Both the position numbers and the translations under genes were made by a program. 64,000 nucleotides of DNA from Burkholderiales bacterium (GTDB taxonomy: Bacteria; Pseudomonadota; Gammaproteobacteria; Burkholderiales; SG8-41). Below the pieces are notes generated by a model that was not told the DNA's origin, ran no database searches, and saw nothing but the letters and a program-made list of their open reading frames with translations. Position 1 is the first letter of the stretch. Each line of letters opens with the position of its first letter. Of this stretch, positions 20,604 to 29,798 are shown piece after piece. The stretch is taken from NCBI GenBank assembly GCA_022841375.1, contig JALHRQ010000003.1:104692-168691 (forward strand), given 5' to 3'.

Positions 20604-21377
20604 CTATAACACACCCGAAATGCCGCCATCGAGGTTGATGCTGGTGCCGGTGACGTAGCTGGCAGCATTCGATGCGAGGAAGGTGATGACATTGGCGACT
20701 TCCTGCGCTTCGCCGACCCGCTTCATCGGAATGTCCTTGCCCATTGCACCGTAATAATCGCCGGCGCTGGTGCCGTCCTGAGTAAAGCGGCGTTCGTGCT
20801 GGCCCGATTTGATCTTGCCGATGCAGATGGTGTTGACAAGGATGTTGTCCGCCGCGAATTCCTTGGACAGCGCCTTGGTCATCGCCAGTCCTGCAGCGCG
20901 CGAGATCGAAGTTGGCATCGAGCCGCCGGCCGGCTGTTTGGCGCCGGAAATGGTGATGTTGATGACACGGCCGCCGCCCTGCTTTTGCATGTGCGGGATG
21001 GCCAGTCGCGTGCAGCGGATGGCGCCGAAGACCTTGAGCTCGATGTCGGCGGCCCATTCCTCGTCCTGCAGTTCCAGGAACTTGCCGCGCTTGGAGGTGC
21101 CGGCATTGTTGACCAGGATGTCGATGCGGCCGAATTTCTGCGCCACTTCATCGATGAAGCGTTTGCAGTCCGCGGCCTTGCTCATGTCAGCCGATACCGC
21201 CAGGACTTCGCCGCCGGCCTTGGTGATTTCGGCCGCGGTGGCGTCGAGCAGGGTCTTGCCGCGGGCGCAGATTGCGACCTTGGCGCCCTCGCGGGCAAGT
21301 GTCAGTGCAGTAGCCTTGCCGATGCCTTCGGTGCCGCCGGTGACGATGGCAACCTTGCCTTTGAGTCCGAGTTCCAT
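20604..21377 (-). CDS. SDR-family protein with altered catalytic motif
   Basis: 257 residues with the classical SDR Rossmann fold: GGTEGIGKA (cofactor loop), NNAGTSKRGKF and the C-terminal TGTSINLDGG. The active-site YxxxK is replaced: the aligned segment reads PTSISRAAG, so Tyr becomes Thr and Lys becomes Arg. A normal oxidoreductase activity is therefore doubtful, or a special subfamily chemistry applies. The start at 21377 has GGAGGACAA upstream; an ORF extension of six residues has no such signal. It stands alone, diverging from the HtrA-like gene. Confidence 0.88.
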   Translation of the reverse strand: MELGLKGKVAIVTGGTEGIGKATALTLAREGAKVAICARGKTLLDATAAEITKAGGEVLAVSADMSKAADCKRFIDEVAQKFGRIDILVNNAGTSKRGKFLELQDEEWAADIELKVFGAIRCTRLAIPHMQKQGGGRVINITISGAKQPAGGSMPTSISRAAGLAMTKALSKEFAADNILVNTICIGKIKSGQHERRFTQDGTSAGDYYGAMGKDIPMKRVGEAQEVANVITFLASNAASYVTGTSINLDGGISGVL

Positions 21378-21532
21378 GCTGTTTGTCCTCCACAATCACG
21401 AAAAAGAGGGCGCATTGTAGCGCCATTCCCGCGCAGGCCCTTTTGCGCCCCCGATATTAGTCGTAGCATATTCTCCTGACCCTCCGACCCCGGCTGCCGC
21501 CGGCGGCGACGTCTTCCAAACTGGAGATCTCC

Positions 21533-22546
21533 ATGGCGCTTGTCCGCAGTCTGATGCGCAAATTTCAACCGATGCTGAACGCAGTAATCCTCGCGGTCGG
21601 GCTGTCTGTGTTCAACACGCCTGCGCTGGCGCAGCCGGCAGAGCGCGAACTCACCGTTGACGAGCTTTCCGTCGTCAAGCTGACCGTCAGGGCAGTGCCC
21701 GACGCGCGCAGCGCCCGTACCCTGGGACCGCAACGGGAAGGAACCGGCGTGGTGATCGACTCCAGCGGGCTGGTGCTGACCATCGGCTATCTGGTCACCG
21801 AAGCGGATACGATTGAACTGGCGACTGCCGATGGCCGGAAGTTTGCGGCGAACGTCATCGGCTATGACAACGCGACCGGTCTTGGTCTGGTCAAATCGAT
21901 GCAACCGTTACCGATCAAACCGGTGGATTTTGGTCAGTCTTCCGCCGCCAACCTGCGTGATGTGGTGTTGATCGTCGGTTTTGACGGCGTGGCTCCAGCT
22001 TACATCGTGTCGAAACGGCCGTTCGTCGGTTACTGGGAATATCTGCTCGATGAGGCCATCTACACCGCGCCGGCCACCGTCAACTGGCAGGGTGCTGCGC
22101 TGCTGTCACGTGAAGGCAAACTGCTCGGCATCGGCTCGCTGGCAGTGGGTGATGCGGTCGGCCATAGTGGCGTGCCCGGCAACATGTTCGTGCCGATTGA
22201 TACGCTGAAACCCGTGCTCGGTGATTTCATCGCCAACGGCCGCGCCACCACCAAGCCGCGGCCATGGCTGGGCATTACCTCGCAGGAAATCCAGGGCAAG
22301 GTCATCGTCACCCGTGTGACTTCCGAAGGCCCGGCGGAAGATGCGGGACTGCGGGCGGGCGACATCATCGTCGGCCTCGGTGGCCAGGCGCTTACCGGAC
22401 AGGCTGATTTTTATACGCGACTGTGGAAAAGCGGCGATGCGGGTGTTGAGGTGACGCTGGATGTGCTCAAAGGCAACAAGGTCGAACCCGTCAAGGTCAA
22501 ATCGATCGCTCGCGAACTTCACATGCGCTCGAAGCCGGTTTATTAA
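21533..22546 (+). CDS. HtrA/DegP-like protein with degenerate protease domain and PDZ
   Basis: 337 residues. Signal peptide (cleavage near ALA-QP, residue 34), trypsin-like S1C fold (about 40-235) and a C-terminal PDZ domain (about 240-325; PWLGI, GPAEDAGLRAGDIIVGL). All three catalytic positions appear lost: the His motif reads VLTIGYLV (H to Y), the Asp segment reads DNATGLGLV (D to G) and the GNSGG site reads NWQGAAL (S to Q). It is probably a periplasmic chaperone or scaffold rather than a protease. The gene is monocistronic. Confidence 0.85.
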   Translation: MALVRSLMRKFQPMLNAVILAVGLSVFNTPALAQPAERELTVDELSVVKLTVRAVPDARSARTLGPQREGTGVVIDSSGLVLTIGYLVTEADTIELATADGRKFAANVIGYDNATGLGLVKSMQPLPIKPVDFGQSSAANLRDVVLIVGFDGVAPAYIVSKRPFVGYWEYLLDEAIYTAPATVNWQGAALLSREGKLLGIGSLAVGDAVGHSGVPGNMFVPIDTLKPVLGDFIANGRATTKPRPWLGITSQEIQGKVIVTRVTSEGPAEDAGLRAGDIIVGLGGQALTGQADFYTRLWKSGDAGVEVTLDVLKGNKVEPVKVKSIARELHMRSKPVY

Positions 22547-22639
22547 CGGGTTTTGAACCGTTGCGCTGGAATCCCGGAGTACTGTAGCGATCTCCGCGCG
22601 ACGATGTGCCTGTGTCGCGCAGCAGGCTGACGAGGAATA

Positions 22640-23806
22640 CTAGAAGTAATCCATCCCCAGGCAGCCCGACGCAAGGTCCATCTGTTCGACCAGTTTGCGG
22701 CCGACCATGTTGCGCAACGTCTCGGTGGTGCCGCCGCCCAGGCTACCGTAACGCGTGCCACGGAAAAAACGCGATACCGGAAACTCGTCGGTGAAACCGT
22801 AGCCGCCGTGCACCTGAATGGCTTCGCTGGTGACGCGGATCGACATTTCGTTGGTATAAATTTTGGCCATTGCCGCCAGCGTCGGATCCGGAAATTTTTC
22901 ACCGGAAACCGCGGCGCGATAGAGCAGGCCGCGCGCGGCTTCGATTTCGATGTACATGTCCGCGACCTTCCAGCGCATGCCCTGAAAGTCGCCGATTTTT
23001 TTGCCGAACGCTGAGCGTTGGCGCATGTATTTCACCGCTTCTTCCAGTGCGCCTTCGGCAAGGCCGAGGCAGATCGCAGGATTAAGTACACGCTGGGTGT
23101 TGAAAACCGACAGCAGTTTTTTCATACCGTTGTCGCGAATCACCAGATTCTCGATCGGCAGTTCGACATCGTCGAACACCACGTCGGACAGGAATTCGCC
23201 GCCCATGGTGTGGTAAGTCGCCTTGGCGATCAGGCCCTTGGTGCCGCCCGGCACCAGCACGCAGCCGATGCCTTCGGCGCCGGGTTTGTTGTCGACGCGG
23301 GTGAATACCACGAACATCTCGGCGATGTCGGCGCGGGAAATCAGCGTTTTTGCGCCGCGCAGGATCACGCGGTCGCCTTTGATCGTGCAGTTGGTCTTGT
23401 AGTTCGGCACGTCGGTGCCGGCGTCCGGTTCGGTCATGCAGATGGCGAGCATCGCTTCGCCGCTGGCGACGCGCGGCAGGATGCGGCGCTTGATTTCTTC
23501 CGGGGCGAATGTCGAAATCACGCGGGTCTGGGTGCCGACCTCGCCGAGCGCGCCCATTGCGGTGACATAACAGACCTTGCCGATTTCCTCGAGCACCAGC
23601 ACGGTATCGAGAATCGACAGTCCGGAGCCGCCATATTCCTCGGGGACCGCCATGCCGAGCACGCCGATTTCACCGAGGCGTTTCATGTTTTCAGCGGGCC
23701 AGGTGCCGTCGAGATATTTGATCGCACGCGGCGCGAATTCCTGCTGGCAGACCTTGCGCACGGTGTCGACAAAGGCGCGTTGTTCGTCGGAGATCGAGAA
23801 GTCCAT
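22640..23806 (-). CDS. acyl-CoA dehydrogenase
   Basis: 388-residue FAD enzyme oxidising acyl-CoA to enoyl-CoA. Motifs: CMTEPDAGTDV and QVHGGYGFTDEFPVSRFFR. The usual C-terminal catalytic Glu motif (YEGT) reads LGGGTTET here, so the base must come from another position, as in ACADs with the Glu on an internal helix, or the activity differs. It follows the class II aldolase gene on the same strand by 51 bases, so the two form a likely operon. Confidence 0.93.
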   Translation of the reverse strand: MDFSISDEQRAFVDTVRKVCQQEFAPRAIKYLDGTWPAENMKRLGEIGVLGMAVPEEYGGSGLSILDTVLVLEEIGKVCYVTAMGALGEVGTQTRVISTFAPEEIKRRILPRVASGEAMLAICMTEPDAGTDVPNYKTNCTIKGDRVILRGAKTLISRADIAEMFVVFTRVDNKPGAEGIGCVLVPGGTKGLIAKATYHTMGGEFLSDVVFDDVELPIENLVIRDNGMKKLLSVFNTQRVLNPAICLGLAEGALEEAVKYMRQRSAFGKKIGDFQGMRWKVADMYIEIEAARGLLYRAAVSGEKFPDPTLAAMAKIYTNEMSIRVTSEAIQVHGGYGFTDEFPVSRFFRGTRYGSLGGGTTETLRNMVGRKLVEQMDLASGCLGMDYF

Positions 23807-23857
23807 GGGGGCGTCGCTATAAAAAGTTTGAAAAGATGAAAAAAACCGTGTGCCGGC

Positions 23858-24679
23858 TCAGTGCCAATACGGGGGATAGCCGGAGTTTTTCGATTCGGCG
23901 TCGAGCAGCCGCAGCATCGCATGCCATTCGAGCACGCCATAAGGCCGGCGCGTGCCCGGCTGGTACAGATTGGCGGTGTGTGCGATGACCTCTTCCGGCG
24001 GCAGCACGATGTCCTGGCCCCCCGCCAGCGCATCGACCTGGGCGCGGCAGGCCATCTCCAGCTGATACATGGTGTTGAACGCCTGCTGAACGCTGGCGCC
24101 GCAGGTGAGCAGCCCGTGGTTGCGCAGGATCAGCGTGTCATGGGGGCCGAGGTCGCGAACCAGGCGTTCGCGTTCGGCAAGATCAATCGCCGGGCCTTCG
24201 TAGTCGTGATAGCCGTGGTGGCCGACAAAACGCATCGAAGTCTGGGTCATCGGCAGCAGGCCGCGTTTCATCGAGCTCACCGCCATGCCGGCGCGGGTGT
24301 GTGTGTGCAACACACATTTCACTTCGGGGCGCGCGCGGTGGATCGCACCGTGGATCACGTAGCCTGACTTGTTGATGCCGTAATCGGTGTCGGGTTTCCA
24401 CAGGATGTTGCCTTCGAGATCGATCTTGACCAGGCTTGAGGCGGTGATTTCCCTGTAAAGCAGGCCGTACAGGTTGATCAGCAGGTGGTCGTCATCGCCG
24501 GGAATGCGCGCGGTGATGTGGTTGTAAATCAGGTCGGTCATGCCATAGACGTCGGTCAGCCGGTAGCAGGCGGCGAGGTTGAGCCGTGTTTCCCATTCTT
24601 CGGGGCTGACTTCGTTTTTGATGCTGCGGAACTGCGTCGAGTAGTTTGCGGTCACAGGCTTATCCGGTACGGGCGGCAT
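23858..24679 (-). CDS. class II aldolase/adducin-family protein
   Basis: 273 residues. The zinc-site histidines are present in VLHTHTRAG (HxH) and RNHGLLTCG; YNHITARIPG is an N-terminal signature. Members cleave or decarboxylate small hydroxy acids or sugar phosphates. It is first in an apparent two-gene unit with the acyl-CoA dehydrogenase and diverges from an alpha/beta hydrolase. The substrate cannot be named from sequence alone. Confidence 0.9.
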   Translation of the reverse strand: MPPVPDKPVTANYSTQFRSIKNEVSPEEWETRLNLAACYRLTDVYGMTDLIYNHITARIPGDDDHLLINLYGLLYREITASSLVKIDLEGNILWKPDTDYGINKSGYVIHGAIHRARPEVKCVLHTHTRAGMAVSSMKRGLLPMTQTSMRFVGHHGYHDYEGPAIDLAERERLVRDLGPHDTLILRNHGLLTCGASVQQAFNTMYQLEMACRAQVDALAGGQDIVLPPEEVIAHTANLYQPGTRRPYGVLEWHAMLRLLDAESKNSGYPPYWH

Positions 24680-24838
24680 TGAGGCGCCGCAGATTCAAAA
24701 ACTATGCGGGAAACAGGGTGAATTATATAGGGGGCATCAGCGGTTTGACTGGTTTGGTTCCGTATCCTAGACTTGCGTTCCCCTCTGGCAGCCTCAACTT
24801 TTGTACTGCTTGACGATCAACTTTTTACCCGGAAATTC

Positions 24839-25762
24839 ATGGATCAAACCGCTAAAAACGCCGCAGTTGCCGGCAAGGAACATTGGACCCGCAAGGGCGA
24901 CGTCAAACTCTTTTTGTGGGAAAAACCGGCGGTAGACGGCAAGGGCGCGAATGGTACCGTGCTGTTTGTGCACGGTTCGTCGATGGCGTCGCAACCGACA
25001 TTCGATCTGCATGTGCCGGGACGCCCTGATTCGTCGGTGATGGACTGGTTCGCTGCGCGCGGCTTCAACACCTGGTGCGTGGACATGGAAGGTTACGGCC
25101 GTTCCGACAAGACGCGCGACATCTATTTCGACATCGCCAACGGCGCCGATGATCTTGAGGCGGCGAGCGACTACATCATCAAGACCACGGGCGCGAAGCA
25201 GTTTCTGGTCTACGGCATTTCGTCCGGCGCGCTGCGCGCAGCGATGTTTGCCGAACGTCATCCGGAGCGGGTATCGCGGCTGGCACTGGACGCCTTTGTC
25301 TGGACCGGCAAGGGCAGCCCGACGCTGGAGGAACGCGCGAAAAAACTCGATCAGTGGAAAGCCCACAAGCGGCGCCCGATCGATCGCGCTTTTATGCACT
25401 CGATTTTTACCCGCGACCATCCCGGCTGCGCCGAGCAAAGCGTCATTGAAGCCTTCGCGGACGAAGTGCTCAAGCTCGACGATTCCGTGCCGACCGGGAC
25501 CTATCTCGACATGTGCGCCAAGCTGCCGGTGGTTGATCCCGCGAAGATCAAGGCGGCAACGGTGATCATGCGCGGTCAGTGGGACGGCATCGCCAGCATG
25601 GAAGATCTGCTCGATTTCTTCAACCGCCTGCCCAATCCCGACAAGTCGTTTGCGGTGATGGCAGGTATTTCGCATGCGAGTTTCCAGCAGATCAATTACC
25701 GCACGGTCTACCATATCCTGCATTCGTTTTTCACTCAGCCGGAGCCGATCTATCGGGGCTAG
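24839..25762 (+). CDS. alpha/beta hydrolase
   Basis: 307 residues. Oxyanion motif LFVHGSSM near the N-terminus, nucleophile elbow YGISSGAL, acid in QWDGIA and catalytic His in GISHASF. Start 24839 (MDQTAKNAAV) is preferred to an upstream in-frame codon at 24773 because alignable sequence begins there. An ester or carbon-carbon bond hydrolase of the catabolic region; substrate unknown. It lies 87 bases before a Bug gene with its own ribosome site. Confidence 0.9.
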   Translation: MDQTAKNAAVAGKEHWTRKGDVKLFLWEKPAVDGKGANGTVLFVHGSSMASQPTFDLHVPGRPDSSVMDWFAARGFNTWCVDMEGYGRSDKTRDIYFDIANGADDLEAASDYIIKTTGAKQFLVYGISSGALRAAMFAERHPERVSRLALDAFVWTGKGSPTLEERAKKLDQWKAHKRRPIDRAFMHSIFTRDHPGCAEQSVIEAFADEVLKLDDSVPTGTYLDMCAKLPVVDPAKIKAATVIMRGQWDGIASMEDLLDFFNRLPNPDKSFAVMAGISHASFQQINYRTVYHILHSFFTQPEPIYRG

Positions 25763-25849
25763 TGTTCCTTCCACTGCGGCTGCTACACTGGCCCGGCGGC
25801 GCCCTCGACGGCGTTGTCCATACCAATTAAAACTGACGAGGAGATTCAA

Positions 25850-26827
25850 ATGAAACAACTTCAAATCGGCCTTGCGGGTCTCGCCTCGGTTCTGGCGTTG
25901 AGCGTCGCGGGCGGCCCGGTCTGGGCGCAGGCTTATCCGGTAAAACCCGTGCGCATCATTGTCCCGTTCGGTGCCGGCGGCGGCACCGACATCCAGGGCC
26001 GTCTGCTGGCGCAGAAGTTTCAGGTCAGCATGGGCCAGAACTTCCTGGTTGAAAACCGCTCGGGCGCATCCGGCCTGATCGGCGCGGAATTTGTCGCCAA
26101 GGGACCGAATGACGGTTACAACATTCTGTTCACCACCGCTTCACTGGCCGTGAACATGGTGTTGTACTCGAAGCGCATCAAATTCGATCCGCTGACCGAC
26201 CTCGAGCCGGTGAGCTGGGTGTCTTCCGTGCCGCTGGTGCTGACGATCCATCCCAGCGTGCCGGCAAAGAATCTGAAGGAGTTTGTAGCGCTGGCGAAAA
26301 AACCCGGCGGTAACCTGATTGCGGCCCACAACGGCGCCGGCACCACCAGCCACCTGTCGGTGGAAATGCTCAAGCTGTTCGGCGGCGCACGCGTGACTCC
26401 GGTGCCGTACAAGGGCGGCGGCCCGGCGATGGTTGCGCAGATCAGTGGCGAAACGGATTTCACTTTCGCCACCGCGCTGGCGGTGCAGCCATTTATGAAA
26501 ACGGGCAAGGTGCGGACGATTGCGGTGACCACGTCGAAAAGATCCTCCACGTTCCCGGACCTGCCGACGATGACCTCGTTATTCCCGGACTTCGAGGCTG
26601 ACAACTGGTACGCGATGTTCTATGCGAAAGGCACTTCCAAGGACATCATCGCCAAGTTGAACGCCGAGATTCTCAAAGCGCTCAAGGCGCAGGATCTTAA
26701 TGATTTCATCCGCAAGGAAGGTGGCGAACCGGTCGGCAGCACGCCGGAAGAACTCGCGTCTTATTTCAAGCGCGAAGCGGCGAAATACACCAAGGTCATC
26801 AACGCGGCCAACGTTACCGCTGACTGA
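25850..26827 (+). CDS. Bug-family periplasmic binding protein
   Basis: 325 residues, signal peptide ending VWAQA. First ligand loop PFGAGGGTDIQGRLL and second loop VPYKGGGPA are intact. GAGGAG lies 6 bases before ATG 25850, deciding the start. The gene ends in a strong hairpin terminator, and its C-terminal part (SLFPDFEADNWYAM) resembles the next Bug gene (FFPGLVIENWYAL), suggesting a tandem duplication. Confidence 0.95.
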   Translation: MKQLQIGLAGLASVLALSVAGGPVWAQAYPVKPVRIIVPFGAGGGTDIQGRLLAQKFQVSMGQNFLVENRSGASGLIGAEFVAKGPNDGYNILFTTASLAVNMVLYSKRIKFDPLTDLEPVSWVSSVPLVLTIHPSVPAKNLKEFVALAKKPGGNLIAAHNGAGTTSHLSVEMLKLFGGARVTPVPYKGGGPAMVAQISGETDFTFATALAVQPFMKTGKVRTIAVTTSKRSSTFPDLPTMTSLFPDFEADNWYAMFYAKGTSKDIIAKLNAEILKALKAQDLNDFIRKEGGEPVGSTPEELASYFKREAAKYTKVINAANVTAD

Positions 26828-26851
26828 TTGGCCGCTTGGGACCTCCCAGGC

Positions 26852-26886
26852 AAAGAAAACGCCCGCCACGTGCGGGCGTTTTCTTT
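26852..26886. terminator. bidirectional-looking intrinsic terminator
   Basis: A perfect 15-base stem AAAGAAAACGCCCGC / GCGGGCGTTTTCTTT with a 5-base loop, 25 bases after the Bug stop. The T-rich arm on either strand allows it to work in both directions. Confidence 0.9.
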
Positions 26887-27022
26887 GGTTTTCGGTCGAA
26901 AATGGGGATTCCTAAAATGTAACAAATGCGTGACAAATATTTTATGAAGTCACATATATTTGACTACTCCAAGTAAGCTCGAAATCGCAGTTCTCCTAAA
27001 AATCTAATATAAACAAATAGTT
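26887..27022. other. AT-rich spacer with repeat copy 3
   Basis: 136 bases, distinctly AT-rich against a GC-rich background. It contains TTGACT at 26959 as a weak -35 candidate without a good -10, and ends in the dispersed repeat that runs into the start codon of the next gene. No ribosome-binding site is seen in front of ATG 27023. Confidence 0.5.
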
Positions 27023-27023
27023 A
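27006..27023 (+). repeat. dispersed 18-base AT-rich repeat, copy 3
   Basis: AATATAAACAAATAGTTA differs from copies 1 and 2 at one position. Its last A is the first base of the downstream gene's possible ATG. Confidence 0.55.
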
Positions 27024-28009
27024 TGATTTTACTTCCTCACCCAAAGATGATTTTGTCCGGGCTGTGGATCCTTGTTGCTGCCATTCCACCTGTTTTTGCG
27101 GCAGAAACCGCTCCTTTCCCAACACGCCCGCTACGCCTGATCGTCCCTGCGCCGGCCGACGGCGGGGCCAGCCTGCAGGCGCGGCTATTGGCGCCTTCGC
27201 TGCGCGCCCATCTGGGCCAGCACGTGTTTGTTGAACATCGTGCAGGTGCCAGCGGCGTCATCGGCAGCGCCGCCGTGGCGCAGGCCCCTGCGGATGGACA
27301 CACGCTGCTGCTGACCTCAGCCGCATTGGCGGTGAACGCCGCCTGGCTGCCCGAGCAGATGCCGTTTGATGCGCTGACCGCTTTTGCGCCGGTCAGCCTG
27401 ATCGCCACGGCGCCTCTGGTGCTGGTGGTGCATCCGGGGGTGCCGGCAAAAACGGTGGGTGAGCTGGTCGCTCTGGCGAAACGGGCGCGGCCGCCCATTC
27501 ACGCCGGCGGCAATGCGGCCGGCAGCTTTAGTCAGGTCGCATTGACGCTGTTTTCACGTGCTGCTGGTTTTCGTACCGAGACCGTGCTGTTCAATGGCGG
27601 TGGCCCGGCGGCGCAGTCGCTGGCACAGGGTCAATACGATCTGCTGTTTATGGCGGCACCGGTGGCGCTGCGGCTGGTGACCACGCAGCGCTTGCGCGCG
27701 CTGGCGGTCACCGCCGCCGAGCCGATGCCGCAACTCTCCGGGGTGCCGGCGATGAAACAGTTTTTTCCCGGACTGGTGATCGAGAACTGGTATGCGCTAC
27801 TGGCGCCGGCAGCAACGCCGCAACCGGTGATCGCGCGTTTGCACGCCGAAGTGCGCCGCGCGCTGGGAGACGAAACCGTGCGTGAAGGTTATGCCGCTCT
27901 CGGTCTCGTTGCGGCAGGTAGTGCACCCGAGGTGCTGGCACAGACGCTGCAACAGGACGTGGCGCGTTACGCCGGACTGATCCGTCGCGGCGATTTGCGA
28001 TTGCAATGA
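27023..28009 (+). CDS. divergent Bug-family periplasmic binding protein
   Basis: 328 residues with a signal peptide (ending VFAAET). The first ligand loop is altered to PAPADGGASLQARLL, losing the Asp found in all other Bug proteins here, and the second loop reads LFNGGGPAAQ in place of PYKGGGPA. It resembles the preceding Bug gene over its whole length. Start is uncertain: ATG 27023 or ATG 27047 (MILSGLWILVAA), neither with a clear ribosome site. Likely a diverged duplicate with changed or lost ligand binding. Confidence 0.88.
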   Translation: MILLPHPKMILSGLWILVAAIPPVFAAETAPFPTRPLRLIVPAPADGGASLQARLLAPSLRAHLGQHVFVEHRAGASGVIGSAAVAQAPADGHTLLLTSAALAVNAAWLPEQMPFDALTAFAPVSLIATAPLVLVVHPGVPAKTVGELVALAKRARPPIHAGGNAAGSFSQVALTLFSRAAGFRTETVLFNGGGPAAQSLAQGQYDLLFMAAPVALRLVTTQRLRALAVTAAEPMPQLSGVPAMKQFFPGLVIENWYALLAPAATPQPVIARLHAEVRRALGDETVREGYAALGLVAAGSAPEVLAQTLQQDVARYAGLIRRGDLRLQ

Positions 28010-28098
28010 TGCGGCCATGGGGGCGGCCACAGCATGTGGAATGCGCCGTCAGCGTACGGATGCCCTGATAGAATCCTCAGCACTTTCCCCTGCAATGA

Positions 28099-28734
28099 AT
28101 GAAGCCCATGACTGAAATCGACGCCAGCGAGATCTCCTGGCAGGACCAGTACAAACTGATGGTCGGCACCGTGACGCCGCGGCCGATCGCGCTGGTGACG
28201 ACACTGGGTCCCGACGGCCCCAACGCCGCACCGTTCAGTTTTTTCAACGCCGTAGGCTCCGATCCGGCGATGCTGATGTTCTCGGTCGGCGACCGCTCGG
28301 GCCAGGCCAAGGACACCGTTCGCAATATCCGCGAGACACCGGAATTCGTCGTGCACATCGTCAGCGATTCGATCAAGGACAAGATGAATGTCTGCGCCGT
28401 GGATTATCCGTTCGGTGTCAATGAAATGGAAAAGGCGGGATTCACCGCACTGCCGTCGCGGAAAGTGAAGCCGCCGTATATCGCCGAAGCGCCGGTGGCG
28501 ATGGAATGCCGTCTGATGCAGATCGTCGAACTCGGCCGCAAGCCTTATCATGTGGTGTTCGGCGAAGTCGTTTTTTTTCATTACCACGCCGGCATTGTCA
28601 ACGAGCGTTACCACGTCGATGTCGGCGCCGTGAATCCGATCGGCCGCCTCGCCGGCAAGGGGGGGTATTGCCGTGTCACCGATCGTTTCGAAATGCCGCG
28701 CATCGCGCTTCAAGGCAAGCCGTCAGCTGAATAG
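28099..28734 (+). CDS. flavin reductase-family protein (FMN-binding split barrel)
   Basis: 211 residues. TPRPIALVTTLGPDGPNAAP and FSFFNAVGSDPAMLMFSVG are the split-barrel signature of this group, which binds FMN and often supplies reduced flavin to a monooxygenase. No monooxygenase is encoded near it, so the partner is elsewhere or it acts alone. TAGAAT at 28073-28078 may be a -10. It precedes a Bug gene by 71 bases. Confidence 0.9.
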   Translation: MKPMTEIDASEISWQDQYKLMVGTVTPRPIALVTTLGPDGPNAAPFSFFNAVGSDPAMLMFSVGDRSGQAKDTVRNIRETPEFVVHIVSDSIKDKMNVCAVDYPFGVNEMEKAGFTALPSRKVKPPYIAEAPVAMECRLMQIVELGRKPYHVVFGEVVFFHYHAGIVNERYHVDVGAVNPIGRLAGKGGYCRVTDRFEMPRIALQGKPSAE

Positions 28735-28805
28735 GCACCGGTTGCCGTGCCAACAAAAATAAAGTTGCATCGATGGAGGATCACGCCCGATTTACAAGGA
28801 GCAGC

Positions 28806-29768
28806 ATGATGTCGATATTCCGTTTTGTTTTCACCCTGGTGTTCGCGGTTGCGACGTGGGTGCAGGCCGCTGATTACCCGCAACGCCCCGTCCGTCTGGT
28901 GGTGCCTTATGCCGCGGGCGGTTCGACGGATACGGTTGCGCGCATTGTCGGCGCACGGCTTGGCGAACGTCTCGGCCAGCAGATCGTTGTCGACAACCGC
29001 ACCGGTGCCGGCACGCTGATCGGCACCGAGATCGTGCAGCACGCCACTGCTGACGGCCATGTGCTGCTGATGGCAACGCCGCCACTGGCGGTGAATCCGG
29101 CGCTGTATGGCAAAGTGTCGTACGCGGTCGAGCGCGATTTTGCCGCAGTGACCAACGTCGCCGGTTCGAGCAACCTGCTGGTGGTGCATCCTTCGGTGCC
29201 GGCCAATTCCGTCAGCGAACTGGTCGCGCTGCTCAAAGCTGCTCCCGGCAAATATAACTACGGCTCGAGCGGCGTCGGCGGGGCTGGGCATCTCGCGATG
29301 GCGCTGTTCGAGAGCATGGCCGGTGTTGATGCCGTGCACGTGCCGTACAAAGGCGGCGCGCCGGCAGTGGCTGACCTCGTCGCCGGGCGCCTCCACCTGA
29401 TGATGGCCAACCTGACGACCGCCCAGCCGCACATCCGCGCCGGCAAGTTACGCGGCCTTGGTGTCGGCAAAGTCAAACGCTCGCCGCTGTTTCCGGAAAT
29501 GCCGACGATCGCCGAGGCCGGCGTGAAAGGCTACGAAGCGAACAACTGGAACGGCGTCGTCGCCCCGACAGGCACGCCGCGCGCGGCCATCGAGCGACTG
29601 CACCGTGAGATTGTCGCCACGCTGAAGGAGCCTGCCATCGCCGATCGCATGACGCGCGCCGGGCTCGAGCCCGTGGGCGACTCGCCGGCGGAGTTTGCGC
29701 AGTACCTGAAGTCCGAGGCGGCGAAGTGGGGCAAGCTGGTGAAATCGGCTGGCATCAAGCCTGAATAA
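28806..29768 (+). CDS. Bug-family periplasmic binding protein
   Basis: 320 residues, signal peptide ending VQAAD. Ligand loops PYAAGGSTDTVARIV and VPYKGGAPA are intact. AAGGAG at 28796-28801 fixes ATG 28806 over an upstream in-frame ATG. It lies 30 bases ahead of an MmgE/PrpD gene and is probably its partner in one transcript with RidA, so its ligand may be a (methyl)citrate- or itaconate-like acid (inference). Confidence 0.95.
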   Translation: MMSIFRFVFTLVFAVATWVQAADYPQRPVRLVVPYAAGGSTDTVARIVGARLGERLGQQIVVDNRTGAGTLIGTEIVQHATADGHVLLMATPPLAVNPALYGKVSYAVERDFAAVTNVAGSSNLLVVHPSVPANSVSELVALLKAAPGKYNYGSSGVGGAGHLAMALFESMAGVDAVHVPYKGGAPAVADLVAGRLHLMMANLTTAQPHIRAGKLRGLGVGKVKRSPLFPEMPTIAEAGVKGYEANNWNGVVAPTGTPRAAIERLHREIVATLKEPAIADRMTRAGLEPVGDSPAEFAQYLKSEAAKWGKLVKSAGIKPE

Positions 29769-29798
29769 AAAATATTTTAAAACAAGGAGTTACATTTA

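Noticed and set aside
24295..24325. GTGTGTGTGCAACACAC palindrome as an operator
   Set aside because: It lies in the middle of the aldolase gene and encodes the zinc-site HTHTRA segment.
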